DNA of 20,142 bases from DASYSA01 sp036003885 (GCA_036003885.1 DASYSA010000036.1:1-20142); one strand, 5' to 3'; positions 13,084 through 19,953 are shown, numbered from the stretch's first letter. Made by a program: numbers and translations. Notes: generated from the letters alone by a model not told the origin.

Positions 13084-15273
13084 ATGGAAGACCAAGTGGC
13101 ACAAGCAGAGCCTACTGAGAGCACAGCGCCCCGGGGCGCGGGGCTCGAGCTGAGCATCCGTCATCACGAAATGATGTTCCATATGACGAATCAGATGCTG
13201 GGGACCGATAGCCTGCAGGAACGAACATCGCTTGCGCTCGATACCATCACGGCCGGTCTCGGCTATCAAAAGGCTGCAATCGCGTTTATAGACGAAGGCA
13301 GTCCCACTTTGCGCGTGCGGATGGCAGTTGGCTTTCCAAACAACAGTGCGATTGAGCGTTTGGAGATGCCGCTCGAACTTGCGTCGCCGGCCGTCTCGGC
13401 AATTTTCGATGGCCGTCCGGGATGGATAAGACAGGACTCCGACGAGATCGCTCCATTTGGGGGGCAGCTTACGAACCAAGATCTACTGGTGTTGCCCCTC
13501 TTCGGTTGGACGGCGCTGGAGAAACCGGAAACAGCGTTCGCGCGCAAGCAGCTCGGCGACAGCAAGTACTGGGAGCCCGAGTCGATGTGTCTGGGAGTGC
13601 TTTATATCGGCGCCGATCGGGATGCGACGGATCGGACAGCGATAGCACTGCTTCAGCATTTTGCGGATCGGATAGGAATTATGGCAGCTTCGGCGATCAA
13701 GAACGAGCGCCTGAGTTCAAGCATCACGAAACTGGAGCGGGAGCGGCAGTGGGTCGAATCGGTCATGAAATCCGTCGCCGACCCCATAGTGCTCACGAAT
13801 CTGGACAATGAGATTCTTCTTCAGAATAAGCGCGCCGAGGAGCTCTTCAGCGGCTCGGAGGATGCCAGTGAGGGCAAGCGCCGGGCGCTCAAGATGAACG
13901 ATCTTCTTTTCTCAGCCTATCTCTCGAGCGCTGCGGTCGGTTCCACGGAAGCGCTGGGCAGAGACTTGACCCTTGTCGATCCGATCGAAGGCTCTGACAT
14001 ACACTTTGAGGTGATCTCCACGTCCGCTCTCAACGATCAGGGCCGGGACATCGGTATGGTTTCGGTCTTTCGCGATGTGACCGACCTCATAAAGGCCAAC
14101 GAAGAGCTGGCTCGCAACTATGAAAAGGTCACTCAGGCCGAGGCCGACGCCCGCCGTGAGCGAGATCATTTGAACCGCATAGTCGAAAACGTCGGCCATC
14201 CGGTCGTGGTTACTGACGCCAGCGGCAACTTTATCCTGTTCAATCGACGTGCCGGTCTGCTCTTTCACCACGAACAGGAGGCGGCCGAGACTGCTGAGGC
14301 GCTCCTGATCCCGGAAGATGCGGCAGAGGCGCGTGCCGTTGCGGCCGTACGAACCAATTCGGTCAAGCTTACCTCATTCATCTCCGGTCTCGCCTCGGAG
14401 ACTGATACGGGGCGCCAGGCAGAAATAGAACTGATCGATCCCAACAACGGCGAGTCGTTGCCCATGGAGATCACGTCCGTTGAAGTGCTGGACGCAAACG
14501 GGCAGGTTACTGCGGTCGTTTCCGTGCTGCACGACTTGTCCCAGCTTCGAGAACTGGAGCGGCGTCGCGTCGAGCAGAAACTCTTCGAGTCTGAAAAGCT
14601 GGCGGCGGTCGGCACCCTTGCCGCGTCGATAGCTCACGAAGTCAACAATCCCCTGGAAGCGATTAAGAACTCGCTTCATCTTCTAAGCTCCGGCAGTGAT
14701 GTCTCGTCCGAGCGCTTTCTGAGCATTGCAATCAAAGAGACCGAACGCGTTTCGAAGATCATTCACCGGATGCTCGGTTTCGCGCGCCGTTCGGGCGGCG
14801 TCGAGTGGACAAATGTGAATCAGCTGATCGAGGAGACCGTGGCTCTCGTCGAACGGAAGCTGAAACATGCCGGCATCAGGGTGGTGCAGAAGCTCGATGC
14901 CAGGCTGCCGGCAGTTCACGGCTATCCGGATCAGTTGCGGCAAGTATTCCTGAACATTATTTTGAACGCGCAGCAATCCATTGAAGGCCAGGGCGGCATC
15001 GAAATCAGGACCTCGATTGACGAAGCTTCAGCCGAGGAATCCGTTATTGTGGAGATCAGCGACACCGGTTGCGGTATAAGCGAAGAGGAGATGGCCCACA
15101 TTTTCGAGCCGTTCTTCTCGAGGCGCACGGATGGCACCGGGCTTGGCCTTTGGGTCACGCAGAACATAGTGCGGCAGCATGGCGGACACATCGAGATCGC
15201 CAATCGAGATAGGAAGGGCTCGACATTTCGGCTCATCCTCCCAGTGGACTCTGCGGCTCTGACTGGCGCATGA
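13084..15273 (+). CDS. Soluble sensor histidine kinase (GAF-PAS-PAS-HisKA-HATPase)
   Basis: A 729-aa kinase without membrane segments, hence cytoplasmic sensing. Domains: GAF-like about 25-205; PAS about 222-335 ('SVADPIVLTNLDNEILLQNK'); a short coiled coil; PAS about 362-490 ('GHPVVVTDASGNFILFNRRA'); HisKA with phosphoacceptor His518 in SIAHEVNNPLEAIKN; and HATPase about 610-725 with N-box Asn628, G1 DTGCGI at Asp660 and G2 GTGLGL at 684-689. The NtrB-like 'HEVNNPL' H-box resembles kinases that often partner with sigma-54 activators, which fits the RpoN-type promoters nearby (inference). The gene follows gvpA by 106 nt, and the hybrid kinase lies 67 nt downstream, so it may control, or be co-expressed with, the gas vesicle genes. 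It has a weak Shine-Dalgarno. The ligand is unknown; no heme- or flavin-binding motif was recognised. Confidence 0.88.
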   Translation: MEDQVAQAEPTESTAPRGAGLELSIRHHEMMFHMTNQMLGTDSLQERTSLALDTITAGLGYQKAAIAFIDEGSPTLRVRMAVGFPNNSAIERLEMPLELASPAVSAIFDGRPGWIRQDSDEIAPFGGQLTNQDLLVLPLFGWTALEKPETAFARKQLGDSKYWEPESMCLGVLYIGADRDATDRTAIALLQHFADRIGIMAASAIKNERLSSSITKLERERQWVESVMKSVADPIVLTNLDNEILLQNKRAEELFSGSEDASEGKRRALKMNDLLFSAYLSSAAVGSTEALGRDLTLVDPIEGSDIHFEVISTSALNDQGRDIGMVSVFRDVTDLIKANEELARNYEKVTQAEADARRERDHLNRIVENVGHPVVVTDASGNFILFNRRAGLLFHHEQEAAETAEALLIPEDAAEARAVAAVRTNSVKLTSFISGLASETDTGRQAEIELIDPNNGESLPMEITSVEVLDANGQVTAVVSVLHDLSQLRELERRRVEQKLFESEKLAAVGTLAASIAHEVNNPLEAIKNSLHLLSSGSDVSSERFLSIAIKETERVSKIIHRMLGFARRSGGVEWTNVNQLIEETVALVERKLKHAGIRVVQKLDARLPAVHGYPDQLRQVFLNIILNAQQSIEGQGGIEIRTSIDEASAEESVIVEISDTGCGISEEEMAHIFEPFFSRRTDGTGLGLWVTQNIVRQHGGHIEIANRDRKGSTFRLILPVDSAALTGA

Positions 15274-15340
15274 AAACAGTGACGAAGTGGGTCTCTCTTA
15301 TGGCCTCAACAATTCTGATTCGGTCCAAAGCGAGGTGGTT

Positions 15341-16984
15341 ATGAACTCTGCAACGGGCCGCAAGGCCCTCACAGATGAAGATGGAGTCCCGGTTGCCCCG
15401 GGGCAGTCTCGGTTGCTTGTGGTAGACGACGATGAGAACGTAGCAATCACAATCAGCGAGGTCCTGCGGCTGGAGGGATACTCGGTAGAAACCGTCCTGA
15501 GCGGGGAAGAAGCCGTGGCCTGTATCCGCGAGTCACAATTTGACCTCGTGTTGACGGACCTGCACATGGAAGTGACGAATGGCCTCTCGGTCCTCGCGGA
15601 GCTGCGCCGTTCGTCTCCCCTTACGATCGCGATAGTGCTGACCGGCTTTGCGTCGGTCGAATCGGCGATAGCCGCCATACGGCATGGCGCGTACGACTAT
15701 CTCATCAAGCCCTGCGTAATCGAGGATCTGAAGCTTACGATCCAACGAGGCCTCGAGCACCGAAGGTTGACGCTCGCCGAAATGAAGGCACGCGAGAATC
15801 TCGAGCGTCTGAATCGCGATCTCGAACTCAGAGTCACCGAAAGAACGGCAGAGCTACAGCGCGTTAATGAAGATCTGGAGAGAGCCAATCGCGCGAAGGA
15901 TATCTTCTTTGCCACGCTTTCACATGAATTGCGCACTCCCCTCACGCCGATTTTGGGATGGTCGAAACTCCTGCGTCATAGCCCGCACGATACACCCCTT
16001 CTGATTCAGGGTCTGGATGCGATCGAGCGAAATGCCGGACTACAAACGCGATTGATAGATGATCTGCTCGACATCTCACGGATCGTCTCCGGCAAACTCC
16101 TTCTGGATGTGGAACCCACCGACATCCGAGCGGTGGTTGAAGCTGCTGTAGAGACAGTGAGAGAGAGAGCAGAGGCACGAACCGTTGAGCTCGTGGTGAA
16201 CATAGCGCCGACCCCCCTTATAGTGCACGGAGCTCCTGTACGACTGCAACAGATTGCGTGGAATCTCCTTTCGAACGCCATAAAGTTCACTGGAGAAGGC
16301 GGGCGCGTGCAAGTGGACGTTTATCGGAGCGACGGCGAAGCCCGTATAGTCGTGTCCGATACCGGCGAAGGGATCGCAGCTGATTTTCTGCCTCACGTCT
16401 TCAGCCTGTTTGCTCAGGCTGAGCTATCGTCTGCGAGGCGACACGGAGGGTTGGGCCTGGGTCTGGCTATTGTTCGCAAGCTCACAGACCTCCATGGCGG
16501 CTCGGTGTATGCCGAATCAGACGGCTTAGGTCGAGGCGCGCGATTCACTGTTGCGATTCCCTGCGCAACAAGTGAAAGCATGAAGGCTACCGAAGAAGTT
16601 GCGAGCGGGCCCTTCAAGGTCGCCCAGCCCGTCCTGATTGTCGATGACTCGGTCGACACTCTGGAGATGATGCGCGTTTTCTTCGCTCAAGTGGGTTGCC
16701 GCGCACTGGCTGCGAGCTCGGCAGAGGAGGCGCTGATTCTCGCCATCGCGGAGAAACCCGGCATCATTATTTCCGACATAGGACTTCCTGAAGCGGACGG
16801 TTACGAACTGATCGCCCAGTTGCGCCTCATACCGGGGCTGGAAGAGACTCCTGCAATTGCTCTGTCGGGCTACGCGATGGAAGAAGACCTTGCGCGTGCG
16901 CTTGACGCCGGCTTCTCCGCACACGTAGCCAAGCCGGTCGACCCGGAAGAACTCCTGACTCTGGTGCGTAAGCTGACATCTTGA
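15341..16984 (+). CDS. Hybrid response regulator / histidine kinase (REC-coiled coil-HisKA-HATPase-REC)
   Basis: A 547-aa protein. The ATG at 15341 with GAGGTGG just upstream is preferred over GTG 15287. N-terminal receiver about 23-140 with phospho-Asp73 ('LVLTDLHM') and the acidic pair in 'LLVVDDDENV'; a charged coiled coil ('NRDLELRVTERTAELQRVNE'); HisKA with His195 (TLSHELRTPLTPILG); HATPase about 300-415 (DTGEGI, GLGLGLAIV); and a second receiver about 425-545 with Asp479 ('IISDIGLPEADGYEL'). It has no DNA-binding or sigma-54-interacting domain. It likely receives phosphate at the first receiver from the upstream kinase and relays it through its own histidine to the terminal receiver or beyond. 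It is the last gene of the signalling pair. The hairpin-forming repeat about 90 nt downstream may end the transcript. Confidence 0.88.
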   Translation: MNSATGRKALTDEDGVPVAPGQSRLLVVDDDENVAITISEVLRLEGYSVETVLSGEEAVACIRESQFDLVLTDLHMEVTNGLSVLAELRRSSPLTIAIVLTGFASVESAIAAIRHGAYDYLIKPCVIEDLKLTIQRGLEHRRLTLAEMKARENLERLNRDLELRVTERTAELQRVNEDLERANRAKDIFFATLSHELRTPLTPILGWSKLLRHSPHDTPLLIQGLDAIERNAGLQTRLIDDLLDISRIVSGKLLLDVEPTDIRAVVEAAVETVRERAEARTVELVVNIAPTPLIVHGAPVRLQQIAWNLLSNAIKFTGEGGRVQVDVYRSDGEARIVVSDTGEGIAADFLPHVFSLFAQAELSSARRHGGLGLGLAIVRKLTDLHGGSVYAESDGLGRGARFTVAIPCATSESMKATEEVASGPFKVAQPVLIVDDSVDTLEMMRVFFAQVGCRALAASSAEEALILAIAEKPGIIISDIGLPEADGYELIAQLRLIPGLEETPAIALSGYAMEEDLARALDAGFSAHVAKPVDPEELLTLVRKLTS

Positions 16985-17063
16985 AGCGGACGCAACAAGT
17001 TTTGTAAGATCCCTACCTATACCGAGAGACTAGCACTCAGTCACAGTCGTTTTACACCCTGGC

Positions 17064-17106
17064 ACAAGCGCTTGTCCGACAGGTGTACCCTTGTCGTACA
17101 CGTGTC
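17064..17106. repeat. Palindrome plus inverted repeat downstream of the hybrid kinase
   Basis: ACAAGCGCTTGT (17064-17075) is a perfect 12-bp palindrome. Directly after it, GACAGGTGTAC (17078-17088) pairs with GTACACGTGTC (17096-17106) at 10 of 11 positions across a 7-nt loop. The unit starting CTTGTC is repeated with a 19-bp period (17071 and 17090). It could be a terminator without a U-run, or an operator array for the genes to the right. Confidence 0.5.
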
Positions 17107-17227
17107 GTGTCTTTCGCAGAGACAACTGTCCCATTAGATGGGTTTCGCGACGTAGGCTGCGCGGCAATGAATGGGTTATCTGGATGAGGTGGGGCGGTTA
17201 GGGTGTCTCCATGCCCGGCATTGGTTT

Positions 17228-17243
17228 CGGTCCGTTGCTTGCA
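17228..17243 (+). promoter_or_regulatory. Weak sigma-54-like promoter candidate before the four-cysteine protein
   Basis: CGGTCC (17228-17233), 5 nt and TTGCA (17239-17243). The -12 part is perfect and the GG-GC spacing is right, but only 3 of 6 positions match in the -24 part. The predicted start is near 17254, about 58 nt before the ATG. Confidence 0.25.
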
Positions 17244-17311
17244 GTGCTTGGAGGACGATTGGGCTGTTGAGGAGAGACAAAGTGGAAAATGCTGCCGCCA
17301 AAAGGAGAGTT

Positions 17312-17731
17312 ATGGAGAAGCCGAAAGTATTTATTAATAAGCGCGACGCGAAGGTGTACGATGTGCGACGACCGACTCCGGTCGAGATCGTATGCGGCGA
17401 CTGTTCAGTACGGTCGGACGAAGACGGAAATGCCGAGCTACTACCGTACAGGACCTTCCTTGCAATGGACGGTCGTTGCTACACCTGCGGCGGAGGCAGT
17501 TTTGTCATAGCCTCCGAACTGTGTGGCGCACTCCGGCGAACAATAACTGAGCGCAGGCAATATGGAATTGCGGCGCGCTTTGCAGTGGCAACCGGACCAT
17601 CCGACAACACAAGCCGAGAGCTTTGGGCGGTACCCCGTCAGGAAGACGCTATCGGAGCGGCGACAGTTACGGGACGCCGCGTGGAGTCGGACCTTTCTCT
17701 TTCTCCACAACTCGGCGCACGCGTTAACTAG
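17312..17731 (+). CDS. Small four-cysteine (zinc-ribbon-like) protein of unknown function
   Basis: A 139-aa protein with no family recognised. ATG 17312 is strongly supported by AAAGGAGAG ending about 3 nt upstream. Two CxxC knuckles, Cys28-Gly-Asp-Cys31 and Cys56-Tyr-Thr-Cys59, are 24 residues apart and followed by GGG, a zinc-ribbon-like arrangement. The part after residue 70 is rich in Arg, Ala and Thr without motifs and may be disordered. There are no membrane segments. The CsbD-like gene starts 53 nt after its stop, so the two may be co-transcribed. A regulatory or nucleic-acid-binding role is possible but not shown. Confidence 0.65.
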   Translation: MEKPKVFINKRDAKVYDVRRPTPVEIVCGDCSVRSDEDGNAELLPYRTFLAMDGRCYTCGGGSFVIASELCGALRRTITERRQYGIAARFAVATGPSDNTSRELWAVPRQEDAIGAATVTGRRVESDLSLSPQLGARVN

Positions 17732-17784
17732 ATCTAGGACGCTGCGGCTGAATCGATTAGGGCTATCAACGAAAGGAACTTCTC

Positions 17785-17991
17785 GTGTTGAAAGACAACG
17801 AGCTCAAAGGAAAAGCCAAACAGATCAAGGGTAAGGTGAAGCAAAAAGCAGGCGAGATCACTGGAAATCGTGACCTGCAAGACGAAGGCCAGGTTGAGCG
17901 CATCGAGGGCAAGATTCAGCAGAAGGTTGGTCAGGCTCAATCGAAGGTAGACAAGGCGCTGAGAAAAGCGAAAAGAGCGACGTCGGACTAA
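17785..17991 (+). CDS. CsbD-like stress-response protein
   Basis: A 68-aa, lysine-rich, helical protein of the CsbD family, small proteins induced by general stress in many bacteria with unknown biochemical activity. It shows the family pattern 'LKGKAKQIKGKVKQKAGEIT' followed by 'GNRDLQDEGQVERIEGKIQQ'. It starts at GTG 17785 with GAAAGGAA about 6 nt upstream. It ends at a hairpin just after the stop (17992-18015), with a long untranslated stretch before the intrinsic terminator at 18185. Confidence 0.88.
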   Translation: MLKDNELKGKAKQIKGKVKQKAGEITGNRDLQDEGQVERIEGKIQQKVGQAQSKVDKALRKAKRATSD

Positions 17992-18015
17992 CCTACACTC
18001 CTGCGAGGGGTGTGG
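17992..18015 (+). other. Stem-loop immediately after the CsbD-like gene
   Basis: CCTACACTCC and GGGGTGTGG form nine pairs (one G-U, one bulged T) around a 5-nt loop TGCGA, starting at the base after the stop codon. No U-run follows, so it looks more like an mRNA-stabilising or processing hairpin than a terminator. Confidence 0.45.
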
Positions 18016-18184
18016 AGTCTAACGACGCCCAGACGCGAGCGAGGCTATTGCCCATTATCGCGGCAAGTCGGGCCGGTTTGCCCACCGTCCGGATGCGTCA
18101 GGTATGGGCAGACAGGTTAATGTTAGCGATCAAGCATCAGGTTCAGTGACACGGTAGAGATTCTCCCTTATATGTGCCGAGGAT
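18016..18184. other. Untranslated stretch between the CsbD-like gene and the intrinsic terminator
   Basis: About 170 nt without a gene; with the leader of the next gene it forms a gap of 428 nt between genes. TTGCCCAT-type and ATGGGCA segments (18049-18055 and 18104-18110) are 7-bp reverse complements, and the part between is GC-rich and foldable. It is either a long 3' leader of the CsbD mRNA or the source of a small RNA ending at 18218. Confidence 0.35.
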
Positions 18185-18218
18185 AAGGCCCCGCCCACGA
18201 GAGCGGGGCCTTCTTTTT
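18185..18218 (+). terminator. Strong intrinsic terminator
   Basis: AAGGCCCCGC (18185-18194) and GCGGGGCCTT (18203-18212) form a perfect 10-bp stem with an 8-nt loop, followed by CTTTTT. It ends rightward transcription from the CsbD region, about 195 nt after that gene's stop, and insulates the sigma-54-driven genes to the right. Confidence 0.9.
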
Positions 18219-18365
18219 CGGCTCTTTCTCTGCGTGTAATCCAATGGTCCAGCCTACTGACGACACCAGGTCCGAAGATACTGATTCGATACAGTGCCCC
18301 GGTGGAGTTCGTCCCATAAGCATACACCCTTAAACGCCCGAGCCTCATACAGGGGAGAGCGGTTC

Positions 18366-18380
18366 TGGCACCGTCCTTGC
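18366..18380 (+). promoter_or_regulatory. Sigma-54 (RpoN) promoter, exact consensus, for the YflT-like stress gene
   Basis: TGGCAC (18366-18371), 5 nt, TTGC (18377-18380): a 10/10 match. The predicted start near 18392 leaves about 28 nt of leader containing TTTTAGGAGG before the ATG at 18420. It lies downstream of the intrinsic terminator, so this gene forms its own transcription unit. Confidence 0.75.
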
Positions 18381-18419
18381 GGTGAAGTGAAGTGATTCAA
18401 AGTCTTTTAGGAGGTTCTT

Positions 18420-18908
18420 ATGGCGATACTTGTGACGGGACTGTTCAAAGCTCGATCGACTGCGGAACGTGCTGTTGAGAATTTGATCGAAAACGGTTAC
18501 ACGCGAGACGACATCAGTCTTCTCATGTCCGAGGCCACTAGGGGTCGGGAGTTCGCTCTCAGGATGACTTCCAAGGCTCCGGAAGGCGCAGCCGCTGGTG
18601 CAACGATAGGAGGCGTGTTAGGCGCAATTGCCGCGGGCCTGGTGGCCCTGGGAGTAATCGTCGTGCCAGGTCTGCCACTCGTGGCGGCAGGTCCTGTTGT
18701 GGCTACTCTGGCGGGCCTTGGAGCTGGCGGTGCGGCCGGAGGTTTGACTGGGGCCATGATTGGTCTTGGCATTCCCGAACACGAGGCGAAGTTCTATAGC
18801 GAAGCCATCGAACAGGGCGGGATCTTGCTTGGCGTCTACACTCACGATGACCGGGCCAGTCAAGCGCGGAAGATTCTAGATGCAGCAGGCGCCGATCAAG
18901 TGAAGTGA
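18420..18908 (+). CDS. General stress protein 17M / YflT-like glycine-rich protein
   Basis: A 162-aa protein. The N-terminal part 'AILVTGLFKARSTAERAVEN' and 'NGYTRDDISLLMSE' and the C-terminal 'GGILLGVYTHDD' form the ferredoxin-like halves seen in the YflT/GSP17M stress-protein family. Between them lies a long Gly/Ala-rich hydrophobic segment (about residues 55-120) resembling a glycine zipper, which could insert into or associate with membranes. AGGAGG lies about 6 nt before the ATG. It is preceded by an exact sigma-54 promoter, and a second exact site begins 7 nt after its stop. It is stress-related by family; the molecular activity is unknown. Confidence 0.82.
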   Translation: MAILVTGLFKARSTAERAVENLIENGYTRDDISLLMSEATRGREFALRMTSKAPEGAAAGATIGGVLGAIAAGLVALGVIVVPGLPLVAAGPVVATLAGLGAGGAAGGLTGAMIGLGIPEHEAKFYSEAIEQGGILLGVYTHDDRASQARKILDAAGADQVK

Positions 18909-18914
18909 ACCGGC

Positions 18915-18930
18915 TGGCACGTTTGTTGCT
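18915..18930 (+). promoter_or_regulatory. Sigma-54 (RpoN) promoter, exact consensus, reading into a gene-free structured region
   Basis: TGGCAC (18915-18920), GTTTG, TTGCT (18926-18930): 10/10 for the core and also the preferred G after TGGCAC and T after TTGC. The predicted start is near 18941, at the 5' edge of a 12-bp closing stem. It begins 7 nt after the YflT-like stop codon. Confidence 0.75.
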
Positions 18931-18940
18931 CCGTCTAGCG

Positions 18941-19042
18941 CGACTGGGCGACCGCACCAATGTCTGCTTAAGCCGGTTAACGGTATAGCGGTCTCGGGTA
19001 AAAAGCTGTGGTGAGCGTCCTGCGGTCGCCCACAACCTTTTC
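18941..19042 (+). ncRNA. Candidate sigma-54-driven structured RNA or leader
   Basis: TGGGCGACCGCA (18945-18956) and TGCGGTCGCCCA (19021-19032) are perfect 12-bp reverse complements that would close an RNA of about 100 nt, followed by CAACCTTTTC, a terminator-like U-run. GACCGC in the left arm can instead pair with GCGGTC at 18988-18993, an alternative that excludes the closing stem, as in attenuators and riboswitches. There is no open frame inside beyond a 3-codon ATG. Because the proline-rich gene starts about 70 nt further on, it may be either a free small RNA or that gene's leader. No known RNA family was recognised. Confidence 0.4.
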
Positions 19043-19112
19043 TAGGTCAGGTCATGTTGAGGAAACCTGAGCACCAGGACTTGAGATTGTCGAAGCCCCC
19101 GGGAGGCTGGGC

Positions 19113-19310
19113 TTGAGATCCGAAGATCTGCATCGTAAGATGCGGGAGCCGTCGCCGGACGTGGATCATATACCGGTGCCGCCGGACACGGATCCGGGAG
19201 CTCCAGTGCAGATACCCCCCGACCAGCCCGGCCTCCCCGAAGAAGATCAGCCCGATCCGCCGCCGAAAGGCGACCCACCACCGAATGAACCCACACGATT
19301 ACTCGTTTGA
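19113..19310 (+). CDS. Small proline-rich acidic protein
   Basis: A 65-aa predicted protein starting at TTG 19113, with GGGAGG about 7 nt upstream; an ATG at 19140 would give 56 aa but has no good ribosome-binding site. After nine mostly charged residues it is almost entirely Pro, Asp, Glu and Gly ('PVPPDTDPGAPVQIPPDQPG', 'DQPDPPPKGDPPPNEP'), so it is likely disordered and extended. Similar small proline-rich hypothetical proteins occur next to stress genes in other bacteria (from memory). With polyproline stretches such as PPP it would be a natural EF-P-dependent product. Whether it is expressed is uncertain. Confidence 0.5.
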   Translation: MRSEDLHRKMREPSPDVDHIPVPPDTDPGAPVQIPPDQPGLPEEDQPDPPPKGDPPPNEPTRLLV

Positions 19311-19497
19311 GTTTTTCGTTTCTAGTTTATTCGCTTGGTTGGTTCCTGGCTGAAACGACCAACGACAAAAGTTCAAACGTACGGCAAGAATCCACCTCCG
19401 CTACTGCAGGCTTGCCCTGATGTGTTTTGATACAGCTGATGCCTGACGGACGATAAGTATTTGTCCTAAAGACGCCAGGCATAGCTCACTGCAACAT
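19311..19497. other. Intergenic region with a dyad upstream of the small membrane protein genes
   Basis: No gene seen. ATGCCTG (19439-19445) and CAGGCAT (19476-19482) are a perfect 7-bp dyad, with an inner GGAC/GTCC pair, ending 16 bp upstream of the sigma-54-like site at 19498. This is a possible activator-binding site or a hairpin ending the previous transcript. Confidence 0.35.
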
Positions 19498-19512
19498 TGG
19501 AATGAGGGTTGC
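19498..19512 (+). promoter_or_regulatory. Sigma-54-like promoter candidate for the small membrane protein genes
   Basis: TGGAAT (19498-19503), 5 nt, TTGC (19509-19512): 8/10 with invariant GG and GC at the right spacing and a perfect -12 element. The predicted start near 19524 lies 16 nt before the ATG at 19540. Confidence 0.5.
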
Positions 19513-19539
19513 CTTTAATTCGGTTGAGGAACGGGAACA

Positions 19540-19740
19540 ATGATGCTGGCAATCGCAATTGGAGTGCTGACCACGATGCTAGGGGTTGGTTTTGGGTGCA
19601 TGGTTCTGGAGCTGACTATGCGTGCACTCGGGCACAGCTTAGGCGAGACAAGTGGTCGCGCGTACAAGCGATTTACCCCCTCGGTGTCGCTGGAACCGAG
19701 GACCGATAGTCGCAAGAATGAACTGATAAAGGAGGTTTAG
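19540..19740 (+). CDS. Small single-span membrane protein, unknown function
   Basis: A 66-aa protein: the first about 28 residues form one hydrophobic helix ('LAIAIGVLTTMLGVGFGCMV'), followed by a polar, basic cytoplasmic-type tail. ATG 19540 or the adjacent ATG 19543 is used, with GGAACGGGAA upstream. It is followed within 2 nt by the lmo0937-type gene, whose Shine-Dalgarno AAAGGAGG lies inside the last codons, so the two are translationally coupled. Family not recognised. Confidence 0.6.
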   Translation: MMLAIAIGVLTTMLGVGFGCMVLELTMRALGHSLGETSGRAYKRFTPSVSLEPRTDSRKNELIKEV

Positions 19741-19742
19741 CG

Positions 19743-19895
19743 ATGCTGTGGACACTCTTCGTAATACTCTTGATTCTGTGGCTGCTTGGTTTGGTGAGCA
19801 GCTATACATTGGGTGGGTTCATCCACATTCTGCTGGTACTAGCTTTGGTGGTGCTTGTGTTTCAATTGATATCCGGCCGGCGAATGTTGACGTAG
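19743..19895 (+). CDS. lmo0937-family small membrane protein (DUF5670)
   Basis: A 50-aa, two-helix membrane protein. Helix one is 'MLWTLFVILLILWLLGLVSS', the turn is 'YTLGGFIH' and helix two is 'ILLVLALVVLVFQLI', ending in a basic SGRRMLT. This matches the very characteristic lmo0937 family, found in many bacteria often beside CsbD and other stress genes; the biochemical role is unknown. A perfect Shine-Dalgarno AAAGGAGG (19728-19735) lies 7 nt before the ATG and overlaps the end of the upstream gene. Confidence 0.88.
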   Translation: MLWTLFVILLILWLLGLVSSYTLGGFIHILLVLALVVLVFQLISGRRMLT

Positions 19896-19953
19896 ATGAA
19901 CCAGCCGGACGAACGGCCTGGGGTTCTTACTGTCAAGGGTTCGATCAAGGGTA

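Larger units (their letters stand above)
16985..17311. other. Intergenic region after the hybrid kinase
   Basis: 327 nt without a convincing gene. It holds a 12-bp palindrome and an inverted repeat (17064-17106), a weak sigma-54-like site (17228) and the ribosome-binding site of the next gene. An in-frame extension of the next gene to 17171 lacks support because AAAGGAGAG sits just before 17312. Confidence 0.5.

Noticed and set aside
17060..17075. TGGCAC...TTGT as a fourth strong sigma-54 promoter
   Set aside because: GG and the -12 dinucleotide are one base too far apart and the -12 element lacks GC; it overlaps the palindrome instead.
18497..18772. Pro/Ala-rich minus-strand open frame
   Set aside because: Reverse frame of the Gly/Ala-rich segment of the YflT-like gene.
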